DNA of 64,000 nucleotides from CAG-791 sp963650385 (GCA_963650385.1 CAVJLL010000001.1:71463-135462); one strand, 5' to 3'. Numbered from the stretch's first letter, positions 26,107-35,166 are shown. A program made the numbers and translations. The notes: a model not told the origin generated them from the letters alone.

Positions 26107-27893
26107 ATCCACTGTCCTGTCTTTTCAAACTGCTCCGCCCGTTCGGCGGCATTTTTGATGATCTGCGGGTCGAAGCCGACGGCACTTAACAGCCGGATGG
26201 CATTTCTGGTCACTGCAGGTCCGTCCTTCAGCTGATAGGAGAAAACAACGTCACTGCCCGCCATTTCTTCCTCAAAATGGTGATTTTCGAAGTCCGGGGA
26301 CAGAAGCCTTGTGAGCTCGATGTCATGGGTTGCCGCAAAGCACACCGTGCCTTCCGCTGCCAGCGCCTTTAAGAGCTCCGTGGAGGCCGCAATGCGCTCA
26401 ATGGTATTGGTGCCCCGCAGCACCTCATCCACAAAGCACAGAACGGGTCTGCCTGTCTGCCCCGGAAGATCGGCAATCCGCTTCAATGAACGGATCTCCG
26501 CCATAAAGTAGCTCTCTCCCGCTGCAATGCTGTCCCGCAATGCCATAGAGGAGCGGATGCAGTAATACGCGCCGCGGTACTGCCTTGCCGGGCAAAAGCC
26601 CGCTGTCTGTGCCAGAATGGCGCAGAGCGCCGCCGCCTTTAAGAAGGTGGACTTGCCGGACGCATTGGAGCCGGTGAGAAGGACCGGCCTTGTCACGCGC
26701 AGGCTGTTCGGCACCGGGTCCTCCAGAAGCGGATGATACACCTCCTCCAAAAGGAGCATTTCCTCCGGACATGCTGCCGCATTTGCCGCATCCTGCACGC
26801 TCCTGTGCGACTCCTGTTTCTCCTGCGCCGCACCGGCCGGCGACATCGCATGCAGCACCGGCTCACAGGTGTAGGGAAGACTTTTTTCAAAGGATGCCAG
26901 ACAGATTGCCGCATCGATGCGGCCGAGAATGATCAGCGCCTCCTCCATCTCCTTCGAATGCTCCGTGTAGTGCGCAAGCATGGTATTAAAGCGGATCAGA
27001 TCCAGGTGGAAAAGGATGCGGAGGTAATCCACGATAAAATCCGCCGGATTGCCGCCGGATGCGGTCGTCCCGGAAAGTACAATGCCGCTCCCCCGCCGAA
27101 ACTGCGCAAAAACAGGTGCGAGCTCCCGGAGCCGGCGACGCTCCTCCTGCAGCGCCGGGCAGTCGATTTTTATGATGTTCTGCGCGCACTGCATCATTCG
27201 GAGAAGATAGCCGAAGGTCGTAAGGAAAGGCTCAATCCGGCCGCGGCGCCGGTAATAGGTGAGCATATTGAGGATAAAGGAGCCGACAAGGCACAGGATT
27301 CCCGCCTGCACGGAATAAAACATCAGGCCGATGCTGGCAGCCGGGAGGACAAAGGCAGGCACGTGCAGCAGATTGCTCTCTTTTTCTGCGTCCTGCAGAA
27401 GATCCAGATACTCATACAGGGAGTAGCGCCCGGTGTGTCCGAAGGCGTGCAGCGCCTTCTGCAGGCGGATTCGGATGTCCTGATGGGCGTCCTCTTCAAA
27501 ATAACGAATCTCCGAGAGCGGAATGGAAAGCGGTGCATTCTCTCCCGCGGCCGGGCTTCGAAGAAGCGCATACAGATACTCTTCTCCGGCGGCGCTTAGT
27601 GTGCAGTCGATCCGCGCATAGAGCGCATCCATGTCAAGGTCATTCCAGGTGATGTCATCCAGATCCTCCCCCGGAGCACCGGCACCTTCCCGCCGCCGAT
27701 AAAAGGCCGGTACCTTTGCAAAGCGCTCCGGCGTCATCTGCTTGGACGGCTTTTGTCCGAAGCCCTTCCGGAGCCTATTCTCCAGGGCGATGTCTCTTTT
27801 TTTCTGCTGCGAACGCATCAGCACCAGTACAGCCGCCGCGAACAGGATGATAAAAAACAGGGCTGGGCCGGCCATCTCCATCGTTTCGTTCAT
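26103..27893 (-). CDS. Membrane-anchored MutS-like ATPase
   Basis: 596-residue protein whose C-terminal half is a MutS-type ATPase: Walker A LLTGSNASGKSTFLKAAAL, YFMAEIRSLKRI, Walker B CFVDEVLRGTNTIERIAAS, and the late His of CFAATHDIELTRLL. The N-terminus has a hydrophobic segment (about 8-26) followed by a basic stretch, and a second hydrophobic region lies near 178-210, so it is probably membrane-associated. It lacks the mismatch-binding domain and the Smr domain, so it is neither MutS nor MutS2. Such shortened MutS relatives occur in Clostridia and Bacteroides with unknown function. It is coupled to rnhA, and a GGGAGAGGTGC Shine-Dalgarno precedes its ATG. Confidence 0.82.
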   Translation of the reverse strand: MNETMEMAGPALFFIILFAAAVLVLMRSQQKKRDIALENRLRKGFGQKPSKQMTPERFAKVPAFYRRREGAGAPGEDLDDITWNDLDMDALYARIDCTLSAAGEEYLYALLRSPAAGENAPLSIPLSEIRYFEEDAHQDIRIRLQKALHAFGHTGRYSLYEYLDLLQDAEKESNLLHVPAFVLPAASIGLMFYSVQAGILCLVGSFILNMLTYYRRRGRIEPFLTTFGYLLRMMQCAQNIIKIDCPALQEERRRLRELAPVFAQFRRGSGIVLSGTTASGGNPADFIVDYLRILFHLDLIRFNTMLAHYTEHSKEMEEALIILGRIDAAICLASFEKSLPYTCEPVLHAMSPAGAAQEKQESHRSVQDAANAAACPEEMLLLEEVYHPLLEDPVPNSLRVTRPVLLTGSNASGKSTFLKAAALCAILAQTAGFCPARQYRGAYYCIRSSMALRDSIAAGESYFMAEIRSLKRIADLPGQTGRPVLCFVDEVLRGTNTIERIAASTELLKALAAEGTVCFAATHDIELTRLLSPDFENHHFEEEMAGSDVVFSYQLKDGPAVTRNAIRLLSAVGFDPQIIKNAAERAEQFEKTGQWI

Positions 27894-27905
27894 GCACCTC
27901 TCCCG

Positions 27906-28586
27906 TTATGAGTTTCTTTTTTCCTTGGCCGCGACGTGGTCCTTGTCCTTATAGATGTGCTGCGCCGGAATGCAGCCTCGGACCATGGAAAGCGGATAGA
28001 CGTTGGAGTGCCGGCCGACAACGGAGCCCGGATTCAAGACGCTGTTGCAGCCGATCTCGGTCCAGTCGCCGAGGATTGCACCCATTTTGCGAAGGCCGGT
28101 GGGCGCTTGTTCGGCCCCGTCGTGAATGACGACATTGGTGCGGTCGGATTTGATGTTGGACGTGATCGAGCCGGCACCCATGTGTGCATGGAAGCCCAGA
28201 ATTGAATCTCCGACGTAGTTATAGTGCGGCACCTCGCATTTGTTGAAGAGAATGACGTTCTTGAGCTCGCAGGAATTGCCGACTACGCACCCCTTTCCGA
28301 CGAGTGCCTTGCCGCGGATGAAGGCGCACTGACGGATCTCCGCGTCTTCATCGATGATGCAGGGGCCGGCAATGTACGCGGAATCGAATACCCGGGCACT
28401 CTTGGCAATCCATACGTTCTCGCCGCGCTTTTCAAAGCGGTCTCCCGGAAGCGAGGCTCCCAGCTCCAGAATGATCTCCTCAATGTGGGGAAGCGCCTCC
28501 CAGGGATAGGTATAGGCCTTCAATGCCTCCCCTGCGATGGACTCCTCCAGCTCCAGCAGATTTGCAATCGTATAATCCGATATCAT
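27906..28586 (-). CDS. Left-handed beta-helix (LbH) acyl/nucleotidyltransferase-like protein
   Basis: 226-residue protein built mainly of hexapeptide-type repeats (about 60-200: VWIAKSARVFDSAYIAGPCI, AEIRQCAFIRGKALVGKGCV). It resembles the C-terminal beta-helix of GlmU-like UDP-GlcNAc pyrophosphorylases but has no nucleotidyltransferase domain. The N-terminal 40 residues are helical. Annotated relatives are called UDP-N-acetylglucosamine pyrophosphorylase or acetyltransferase-like, and the substrate cannot be read from sequence. It starts after AAAGGAGAACATCGAC and lies between topB and the MutS-like gene. Confidence 0.75.
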   Translation of the reverse strand: MISDYTIANLLELEESIAGEALKAYTYPWEALPHIEEIILELGASLPGDRFEKRGENVWIAKSARVFDSAYIAGPCIIDEDAEIRQCAFIRGKALVGKGCVVGNSCELKNVILFNKCEVPHYNYVGDSILGFHAHMGAGSITSNIKSDRTNVVIHDGAEQAPTGLRKMGAILGDWTEIGCNSVLNPGSVVGRHSNVYPLSMVRGCIPAQHIYKDKDHVAAKEKRNS

Positions 28587-28603
28587 GTCGATGTTCTCCT
28601 TTG

Positions 28604-30814
28604 TTATGAATCTGCAGCCTTTGCTGCTCCAGACGCTCTTCCGGAAGATTTGGCAGGCGTCTTTGCTGCTTTTGCTCCCGCCGACCTTCCATACGAGTAT
28701 CTGGCCTTGAAATGCATGGGCTTTGGATAATTCTGCGCGCAGTCCCGGTACATGTTCTGCAGGAGCCCGCGATAATCCGAATTCTTTACCGCATTGGTTC
28801 TCCGGGAGACGTAGCCATTCAGCTTCTCCTGATATTCCTCCCGCGTGGTCGTCCCCTCTGCCACCTGTGTCAGGCCCTTTTCCCAGCTGGCAGTCAGCTT
28901 GGGCTCGAGGAGCGGCTTTAACGAAACGGCAACCGTATCATAGATCATTTCGCCCAGCTGGGTGGGCGTATAGATCTGCGTTTTGGCATTCAGATTCAGA
29001 TACTGATTGTTGACGAGCTTCTCGAGAATTCCGGCTCTGGTGGCGCTCGTGCCGATGCCCGAGCCCTTGATCTGCTCGCGCAGCTCATCGTCCTCAATGA
29101 GCTGTCCGGCATTCTCCATGGCCAGAATCATGCTGCCGCCGGTGTAGCGCTTGGGCGGCGTGGTCTCGCCCTCCTTCTGCTGGAAGGAAACGGTGCGCAG
29201 CGGGGCCTTTTTCCGCAAAGACTTGATAAGCTCCTCAAGATTTGCATTGACCGCGCCGTCCTCGCCGCCCTTATCGGCCTGCGCCGAAGCGGAAGGCTCC
29301 TGCGGTGCGCGCTCCTGTGCCTGCCCGTCATGTTCTCCGGTGCCTCCTGCTGCAGAGGTGCGGCTCAGGCAGACAAGGTATCCCTTCTCCCGGTTCACCC
29401 GGAGCGAAGCGGTGAGCGTTTCCTTTTTAATGCCCACCTGCAGAGTCATTTTATCAAACACGGCGGCCGGATAAAAGACAGAAAGGAACCGCCGCACAAT
29501 GAGGTCGTACACCTTCTGCAGCGTCGGATTCAGGCTTTTCAAGGCGGCCAGGCCCTCGCCGGTCGGAATAATGGCATAGTGATCGGTGATCGCCTTGTCG
29601 TTGGTATAGCGCGTTTTCGCAATGGTTTTCCAGGAGCCGCTCTGCGCAATGCTGCGCACGAGCTCCCGGTAGGCAGGCAATGCGCCGACACCCTTGAGAT
29701 TGTGGTCTATCTCCTTTGCAACCGCGGTGGACAGAACGCGTGCATCCGTTCGGGGGTAGGTCGTGAGCTTGCGCTCATAGAGCGTCTGCGCGGCATCCAG
29801 CGTCTGGTCCGGGCTCAGCTTGAAAAAGCGTGAGCAGTCGTTCTGGAGCTCCGCCAGGTTGTACAGAAGCGGCGGATTCTTTTTTTCCTGCTTGTGTGCA
29901 ATGTTCTTCACAAAAGGCGCCGGAGGTCCGTCCTCGTCCGACTGCAGATACCGGATCAGCTCAGCGGCATCCTCCGCCTTTCGGAAGCCATTCTCCTTAT
30001 ACAGAAGGGGTGATTCATAGTAGCGGCTCCCCTCCTTGGCAGACCACTCTGCCTCAAAGGTATCTGCCGGTCCGGGAAGCAGGCCGTCATTTTCGCCGGC
30101 CGCAGAAAAGGTGCCGATGACGCGGTAAAAGGGCGTTTTCACAAAGGCGCGGATCTCACGCTCCCTTCGGACGACCATTCCCAGAACGCAGGTCATGACG
30201 CGGCCGACGGCGATCACGCACCGGTCCATCCCCAGAAAATCGCGGATTCCTCCGGCGTATTTCAGGGAGAGCGCACGGGAAAAATTGATTCCCATGAGGT
30301 AATCCTCCTGCGCACGCAGGTAAGCCGCTGCACCCATGTTGTCGTAGGCGCTGTCGTCCTTCGCCTCCCGGATGCCTCTTTCGATCTCCGCCTCCGTAAA
30401 GGAGTCGATCCATACGCGCAGCTGCCGCTTGCCCTGAACGCCCGCCTGATCGGCCACCAGGCGGTAGATGTATTCGCCCTCCCGCCCGGAGTCCGTGCAG
30501 ATGTAGATGGTGTCGACCTCGGCCGATGTGAGAATGCTCTTTACCGTCTTAAACTGCTTGCGGACGCCGGAATCGTCAATCACCTGATAGAGATAATGCT
30601 CCGGAATGAAGGGAATGGTGTCCAGCGACCATTTTTTGTATTTGGGATCGTAGACCTCCGGATAGCTCATGGTCACCAGATGGCCAAAGCACCAGGTCAC
30701 AATGCTGGTCTCGGATTCCTGATAGCCGTCCCGATTGACAAAGTTCTCATGAAGAGCCTTGGCAAAATCCTTTGCCACGCTCGGCTTTTCCGCGATGAAT
30801 ACTCTCTTTCCCAA
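28604..30814 (-). CDS. topB: DNA topoisomerase III
   Basis: Type IA topoisomerase that decatenates and relaxes negatively supercoiled DNA, 736 residues. The TOPRIM domain starts at the N-terminus (VFIAEKPSVAKDF) with the acidic triad in ICTDSGREGEYIYRLV; the active-site Tyr is in KLTTYPRTDARVLS. There is a low-complexity insert near residues 500-530 and a Lys/Ala-rich tail. The best start is a TTG at 30814 (LGKRVFIAEK), preceded by AAGGAGAGAACAGCG. The upstream in-frame 41 codons have no family resemblance. Confidence 0.92.
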   Translation of the reverse strand: MGKRVFIAEKPSVAKDFAKALHENFVNRDGYQESETSIVTWCFGHLVTMSYPEVYDPKYKKWSLDTIPFIPEHYLYQVIDDSGVRKQFKTVKSILTSAEVDTIYICTDSGREGEYIYRLVADQAGVQGKRQLRVWIDSFTEAEIERGIREAKDDSAYDNMGAAAYLRAQEDYLMGINFSRALSLKYAGGIRDFLGMDRCVIAVGRVMTCVLGMVVRREREIRAFVKTPFYRVIGTFSAAGENDGLLPGPADTFEAEWSAKEGSRYYESPLLYKENGFRKAEDAAELIRYLQSDEDGPPAPFVKNIAHKQEKKNPPLLYNLAELQNDCSRFFKLSPDQTLDAAQTLYERKLTTYPRTDARVLSTAVAKEIDHNLKGVGALPAYRELVRSIAQSGSWKTIAKTRYTNDKAITDHYAIIPTGEGLAALKSLNPTLQKVYDLIVRRFLSVFYPAAVFDKMTLQVGIKKETLTASLRVNREKGYLVCLSRTSAAGGTGEHDGQAQERAPQEPSASAQADKGGEDGAVNANLEELIKSLRKKAPLRTVSFQQKEGETTPPKRYTGGSMILAMENAGQLIEDDELREQIKGSGIGTSATRAGILEKLVNNQYLNLNAKTQIYTPTQLGEMIYDTVAVSLKPLLEPKLTASWEKGLTQVAEGTTTREEYQEKLNGYVSRRTNAVKNSDYRGLLQNMYRDCAQNYPKPMHFKARYSYGRSAGAKAAKTPAKSSGRASGAAKAADS

Positions 30815-30922
30815 ACGCTGTTCTCTCCTTGCTGACCGACTGCCGCATGCAGAAAGGCTCGCGGCCCCGTCTGCTGATCCGCACCGGGAACCGCAGATGA
30901 ATGCGCTTCCTTCGCCGTAGGC

Positions 30923-30970
30923 CAAAACATCCTGCACAGCAGGGCCTTGCAGTCCCCGCCGTGCAGGATG
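30923..30970 (-). terminator. Probable intrinsic terminator after asd
   Basis: Reading in the transcribed direction, 10-base arms CATCCTGCAC and GTGCAGGATG enclose a 23-base GC-rich loop and are followed directly by TTTTGG. The position, between the asd stop at 31012 and the topB start, suits a terminator of the argH-asd transcript. The T-run is short. Confidence 0.6.
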
Positions 30971-31011
30971 GATGAGTCCGTCCGGACATTCTGCAGCGCA
31001 GCTGCAGCGGC

Positions 31012-32094
31012 TTATTTATGCTCGATGTAATGAAGTGCTGTCAGGAGCTCGGCGCATTCCACTGCACCGCCGGCTGCGCCGCGCAGTGTGTTGTGGGAGA
31101 GACCGACGAACTTCCAGTCGAACATCGTATCCTTGCGGAGGCGTCCGATGGAAACGCCCATGCCGCCCTCGTAGTTGACATCCTTTGCAACCTGCGGGCG
31201 ATCGTCCTCCTCCAGGTACTGGATGAAGTGCTCCGGTGCGCTCGGGAGCTTCAGCTCCTGCGGAACGCCGGAGAAGCTCCCGAGCTTCTCTACGAGCTCT
31301 TCCTTAGAAGGATCCTTCTTGAAGCGTACAAATGCAGCTGCCGTGTGTCCGTACAGAACCGGAACTCGGATGCACTGGCAGGTGATCAGAGGCGACTCGG
31401 CGGGAACAATAACGCCGTCCTCAATGTGACCGAAAATGCGAAGCGGCTCCCGCTCCGACTTCTCCTCCTCGCCGCTGATGTACGGAATGATGTTGCCCTC
31501 CATCTCCGGCCAGTCGCGGAAGGTCTTGCCGGCACCGGAAATTGCCTGGTAGGTGGTGGCAACCACCTCGTAGGGCTCAAACTCCTTCCATGCAGCAAGG
31601 GCCGGCGTGTAGCTCTGGATGGAGCAGTTCGGCTTTACCGCTATGAAGCCTCTGGTCGTTCCCAGACGCTTTTTCTGGAAGGGAATGATGTCTGCATGCT
31701 GCGGGTTGATTTCCGGAACGATCATCGGGACATCCGGTGTCCAGCGGTGTGCGCTGTTGTTGGACACAACCGGGGTCTCGGTCTTAGCATAGGCCTCCTC
31801 GATCTTACGAATTTCCTCCTTGGACATGTTGACGGCAGAAAGGACGAAATCAACCTTCTCTGCAATTGCCTCCACCTCATTGATGTCGCGGATGACAATG
31901 TCCTTTACGGAGGCAGGCGCCTCTCCGTCCAGCTTCCATCTGCCTTCTACGGCTTCGCCGTAGGTTTTGCCGGCGCTGCGTGCACTGGCTGCAATCTCAG
32001 CGACCTCAAACCAGGGATGATTCTCCAGAATCTGAATGAAACGCTGTCCGACCATTCCGGTTCCGCCCAAAACACCAACTCTAAGCTTTTCCAT
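31012..32094 (-). CDS. asd: Aspartate-semialdehyde dehydrogenase, archaeal/fungal type
   Basis: Reduces beta-aspartyl phosphate to aspartate semialdehyde, the branch point to lysine/diaminopimelate, threonine and methionine. The N-terminal NADP motif is VGVLGGTGMVGQRF. The catalytic Cys is in VKPNCSIQSYTPAL, and the C-terminal VSIGRLRKDTMFDWKFVGLSHN is typical of the archaeal/fungal clade rather than the Gram-negative form. The ATG at 32094 follows GAGGGAGAACGAT and gives 360 residues. An upstream extension would be read from a family B repeat and is rejected. Confidence 0.93.
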   Translation of the reverse strand: MEKLRVGVLGGTGMVGQRFIQILENHPWFEVAEIAASARSAGKTYGEAVEGRWKLDGEAPASVKDIVIRDINEVEAIAEKVDFVLSAVNMSKEEIRKIEEAYAKTETPVVSNNSAHRWTPDVPMIVPEINPQHADIIPFQKKRLGTTRGFIAVKPNCSIQSYTPALAAWKEFEPYEVVATTYQAISGAGKTFRDWPEMEGNIIPYISGEEEKSEREPLRIFGHIEDGVIVPAESPLITCQCIRVPVLYGHTAAAFVRFKKDPSKEELVEKLGSFSGVPQELKLPSAPEHFIQYLEEDDRPQVAKDVNYEGGMGVSIGRLRKDTMFDWKFVGLSHNTLRGAAGGAVECAELLTALHYIEHK

Positions 32095-32115
32095 ATCGTT
32101 CTCCCTCTGTGAAAC

Positions 32116-32201
32116 GTTACTATACAGGCGCCATCCGGCGATGGGTCCCGGCAAAGCTGCCTGTCACCCTCTCGCCCGGCTGGCGAATGGACCATAATTA
32201 C
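32116..32201. repeat. Family B palindromic repeat, copy 1
   Basis: The element fills the gap between argH and asd. It starts GTTACTATACAGGCGCCATCC and ends GGCTGGCGAATGGACC plus ATAATTAC, with an inner stem GGCGATGGGT...ACCCTCTCGCC. Its right end contains the argH stop codon. Related copies lie near 41.9, 43.7, 51.2 and 62.2 kb. Confidence 0.75.
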
Positions 32202-33601
32202 GAATCCGATTCCTCCGCGGCAAGCTCTTCGTCAAGCCATGCGCGGGATGCGGCAATCTCTTCCTCCATCGCGCGTGCGCCGGGCGCACCGGCTGTCAGG
32301 CGCTTGTCCACGCAGGTCTTCAGAGAAACTGCATCATAAATGTCTGCATCAAACTCCGGCGCAAAGCTTCGGAATTCCTCCAGCGTCAGCTGATCCAGAC
32401 TCTTGTCTGCATCGATGCAGTGGAGCACCATGCGGCCGATCACGGCATGCGCATCGCGGAACGGGACGCCCTTTCCGACGAGATAGTCGGCAGCGTCTGT
32501 CGCATTGGTAAAGCCGTTCTGTGCGCTCTTTTCCATCACGTCCTTCCGGAAGGTCATGGAGGCGAGCATGCCGCTCATCAATCGGATGCACATGGAAACC
32601 GTATCGAACGCGTCGAACACCGGCTCCTTGTCCTCCTGCATGTCCTTGTCATAGGCAAGCGGAATGGCCTTCATGGTCGTCAAAAGGCTCATCAGATCGC
32701 CGTAAACGCGTCCGGTCTTGCCGCGGATCAGCTCGGCAACGTCGGGGTTCTTCTTCTGCGGCATGATGCTGCTGCCGGTGGAGTAGCCGTCGTCGATCTC
32801 AACGAACCGGTACTCATTGCTGTTCCAGATGATAATCTCCTCACTCATGCGGCTCAAATGCACCATCACAAGGGAGAGATCATTCAGGAATTCAATGGCA
32901 TAATCCCGATCCGATACCGAATCCATGCTGTTGCGCGTTGCTCTGTCAAAAGAGAGGCTCTCCGCCACAAACTCCCGGTCCAGGGGATACGTTGTCCCTG
33001 CCAGTGCCCCGGCTCCCAAGGGGCATTCATTTAAGCGGCGCGCCGTGTCCTCCATGCGGGTCACATCCCGCCGGAGCATTTCAAAATATGCACCGAAGTG
33101 ATGTGCCAGCGTGACCGGCTGTGCCTTCTGCAGATGCGTAAAGCCGGGCATATAGGTCTCGGTGTTGGCCTCCATGATGCTCAGGATCACCTGCAGCAGC
33201 TCCAGAAGGTTCTCTCTGGTCTCCTGCACCGCCCGTCTCGTGAACAGCCGCATATCCAGTGCCACCTGATCGTTGCGGGAGCGCCCGGTGTGGAGCTTTT
33301 TCCCGTCGTCGCCGATGCGGTCGATCAGATTGGCTTCCACAAAGCTGTGGATATCCTCGTATTCATCGGTAATCGCAAGCTTCCCGGAGGCAATGTCCTC
33401 CCGGATGCCCAGAAGTCCCTCCAGAATGTGCTCGGACTCCTCCTTCGTCAGGATACCCTGCCGACCGAGCATGGTTGCGTGTGCAATGCTGCCTTCAATG
33501 TCTTCTTTCCAGAGACGCTTGTCAAAGCCAATGGAATCGTTGAATGCCTTTACCAGATCATCCGTTGCCTTTGTGAAGCGCCCGCCCCAAAGCTGCGCCA
33601 T
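32198..33601 (-). CDS. argH: Argininosuccinate lyase
   Basis: Last step of arginine synthesis: argininosuccinate to arginine and fumarate. 467 residues, normal length. The fumarase/aspartase superfamily signature GSSIMPQKKNPDVAELIRG with the catalytic Ser is near 276-294, and other conserved stretches are GGRFTKATDDLVKAFN at the start, TGRSRNDQVALDMRLF and TPGFTHLQKAQP-like PGFTHLQKAQPVTLAH. The ATG at 33601 follows GGAAAGGAAACT. Its stop lies inside a family B repeat. No other arg genes are in the window. Confidence 0.96.
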   Translation of the reverse strand: MAQLWGGRFTKATDDLVKAFNDSIGFDKRLWKEDIEGSIAHATMLGRQGILTKEESEHILEGLLGIREDIASGKLAITDEYEDIHSFVEANLIDRIGDDGKKLHTGRSRNDQVALDMRLFTRRAVQETRENLLELLQVILSIMEANTETYMPGFTHLQKAQPVTLAHHFGAYFEMLRRDVTRMEDTARRLNECPLGAGALAGTTYPLDREFVAESLSFDRATRNSMDSVSDRDYAIEFLNDLSLVMVHLSRMSEEIIIWNSNEYRFVEIDDGYSTGSSIMPQKKNPDVAELIRGKTGRVYGDLMSLLTTMKAIPLAYDKDMQEDKEPVFDAFDTVSMCIRLMSGMLASMTFRKDVMEKSAQNGFTNATDAADYLVGKGVPFRDAHAVIGRMVLHCIDADKSLDQLTLEEFRSFAPEFDADIYDAVSLKTCVDKRLTAGAPGARAMEEEIAASRAWLDEELAAEESDS

Positions 33602-33650
33602 AGTTTCCTTTCCATGCCGCAGACAGGCTGCCGCATTCATCGAAAAACTT

Positions 33651-33724
33651 GTATCCGTTCAGCACCTGCCGCACTGCAATGTGAATCCGCTGCCTGCAGG
33701 CAAATTCAAGAGGGAAACTGAAAA
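33651..33724. repeat. Family A element, truncated copy
   Basis: The left half only: GTATCCGTTCAGCACCTGCC, then a diverged stem and CTGCCTGCAGGCAAATTCA, matching the left end and loop of the full copies near 20.2 and 60.0 kb. The right half is missing. It lies upstream of argH, next to the tRNA terminator. Confidence 0.7.
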
Positions 33725-33737
33725 TTCCCCTGATACA

Positions 33738-33766
33738 ACAAAAGCCCCGCTTTCGCAAGCAGGGCT
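33738..33766 (-). terminator. Intrinsic terminator of tRNA-Thr
   Basis: In the transcribed direction: AGCCCTGCTT, loop GCGA, AAGCGGGGCT (one T-G pair), followed by TTTTG. It lies 7 bases after the tRNA 3' end, as expected for a tRNA transcribed alone. Confidence 0.85.
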
Positions 33767-33772
33767 CCCTCG

Positions 33773-33845
33773 AGCTGGAAAAGGGACTTGAACCCTCGAC
33801 CTACTGATTACGAATCAGTTGCGCTACCAACTGCGCTATTCCAGC
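33773..33845 (-). tRNA. tRNA-Thr (anticodon CGT)
   Basis: A complete cloverleaf of 73 bases. The acceptor stem is GCTGGAA/TTCCAGC, the D-arm GCGC-AGTTGGTA-GCGC, and the anticodon arm ACTGA-TTCGTAA-TCAGT with anticodon CGT, reading ACG. The T-arm is GAGGG-TTCAAGT-CCCTT, with discriminator T. The CCA end is not encoded. It has its own consensus promoter and terminator, so it appears to be a single-gene transcript. Confidence 0.96.
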
Positions 33846-33892
33846 ATATGCGCTCGATTGAATTCCGGCGAACCGGCAACCGAACGCTCGTT

Positions 33893-33921
33893 ATTATACA
33901 GGCTGCCCAGACGGATTGCAA
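33893..33921 (-). promoter_or_regulatory. Promoter of tRNA-Thr
   Basis: Near-consensus sigma-A promoter on the - strand: -35 TTGCAA (33916-33921), a 17-base spacer, and -10 TATAAT (33893-33898). The transcript would start about 40 bases before the mature tRNA. Confidence 0.85.
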
Positions 33922-33930
33922 GCACTTTCT

Positions 33931-35166
33931 TTAAATCTGATGCAGGAACAGTCCCGACAGGAGCTTGGGCTCAAACCAGGTGGATTTGGGCGGCATGAGT
34001 AGTCCTGCGTCTGCAACAGCCAGAAGCTCCCGTATGGAGGTGGGATGCATCAGGAAGGCGGCGCCTTCTGTCTCGTCGGCACGGGCCGTAAGCGCCTCTG
34101 CGCCCCGGATTCCGCCGATGAATTCAATGCGTGCATCGGTTCTGGGATCCTCGATGCCAAAAAGCGGCTTCAGAACGCGGTCCTGCAGAATGGACACATC
34201 CATGCCCTTCACAGGATCGGCGCTCTTGACGTTGTTTTTCGCAGAAAGGAGGAACCAGGAGTGCTCCAGATACATGCCGATCTCGCCCTTCACGGAGGGG
34301 CGGGCCACCGTCTTCCGATAGGGTGTGATGTTGAAATTCGGACGCAAAGCGCCCAGAATTTCCCCGCGGCTCATGCCGCTTAAGTCCTTTACCACGCGGT
34401 TGTAGTCCAGGATCTCCAGCTCGTTCTCCGGGAACAGAACGCTGAGGAAGAAATTGAATTCCTCGTCTCCATTATAATCCGGGTTCTGGCTGCGCCGCTT
34501 TAAGCCCACCTTTACGGCAGATGCCGCGCGGTGATGCCCGTCAGCAATATAGAGTCCCCCGATGCCGGCAAAGGCGTTCTGAATGGCTGCAATATCACTG
34601 TCCTCGCCGATCACCCAGACGCGGTTTGCAACCTCGCCGTCCGAAACAAAATCGTAGACCGGCGCCGTGCTCCTGATGCGCTGCTTTACCGCCGCCAGCG
34701 CCGGATCCTCACGATACGTCAAAAAGATCGGCCCTGTCTGCGCGCTGCAGGTGTCCACATGATGAATGCGGTCCTGCTCCTTGGCCTCCACGGTGTTCTC
34801 ATGCTTCTTAATGACGCCGCTCAGGTAATCATCGATGGACGCACAGGCAACGATGCCGGTCTGTGACCGTCCCTTCCAGACCTGCTCATAGAGATAGAAG
34901 CAGGGCCTGTCATCCTGCCGGAAGGTTCCGTCCGAAACAGCTGCGTCCAGGAGTTCCTTTGCGTGCTGATACACGCACTCATCATAAGTGCTCACGTCAT
35001 CCGGCAGCGTAGACTCTGCGCGGTCAATGCCCAGAAATGACCTCGGATGCTTCGCCACATAGGCCTTTGCCTCCGCTCTTGAATATACGTCATAGGGAAG
35101 CGCTGCTACGCTCTGTGCCAGCTCTTTTGCAGGCCGGAATGCACGAAATGCTCGAATAACTGCCAT
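33931..35166 (-). CDS. DUF1015 family protein (serine operon)
   Basis: 411-residue protein of the DUF1015 family, also called UCP033563. Conserved strings: FRAFRPAKELAQSVAALPYD at the N-terminus, VIKKHENTVEAKEQDR (119-134), GLYIADGHHRAASAVKVGLK (204-223). The DGHHR motif (209-213) recalls the ParB/sulfiredoxin-like fold of free-serine kinases such as SerK. The gene directly follows serC and serA (31 bases after serA), and no phosphoserine phosphatase is in the window, so a role in serine/phosphoserine metabolism is a reasonable guess. No activity is proven from sequence. Confidence 0.82.
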   Translation of the reverse strand: MAVIRAFRAFRPAKELAQSVAALPYDVYSRAEAKAYVAKHPRSFLGIDRAESTLPDDVSTYDECVYQHAKELLDAAVSDGTFRQDDRPCFYLYEQVWKGRSQTGIVACASIDDYLSGVIKKHENTVEAKEQDRIHHVDTCSAQTGPIFLTYREDPALAAVKQRIRSTAPVYDFVSDGEVANRVWVIGEDSDIAAIQNAFAGIGGLYIADGHHRAASAVKVGLKRRSQNPDYNGDEEFNFFLSVLFPENELEILDYNRVVKDLSGMSRGEILGALRPNFNITPYRKTVARPSVKGEIGMYLEHSWFLLSAKNNVKSADPVKGMDVSILQDRVLKPLFGIEDPRTDARIEFIGGIRGAEALTARADETEGAAFLMHPTSIRELLAVADAGLLMPPKSTWFEPKLLSGLFLHQI

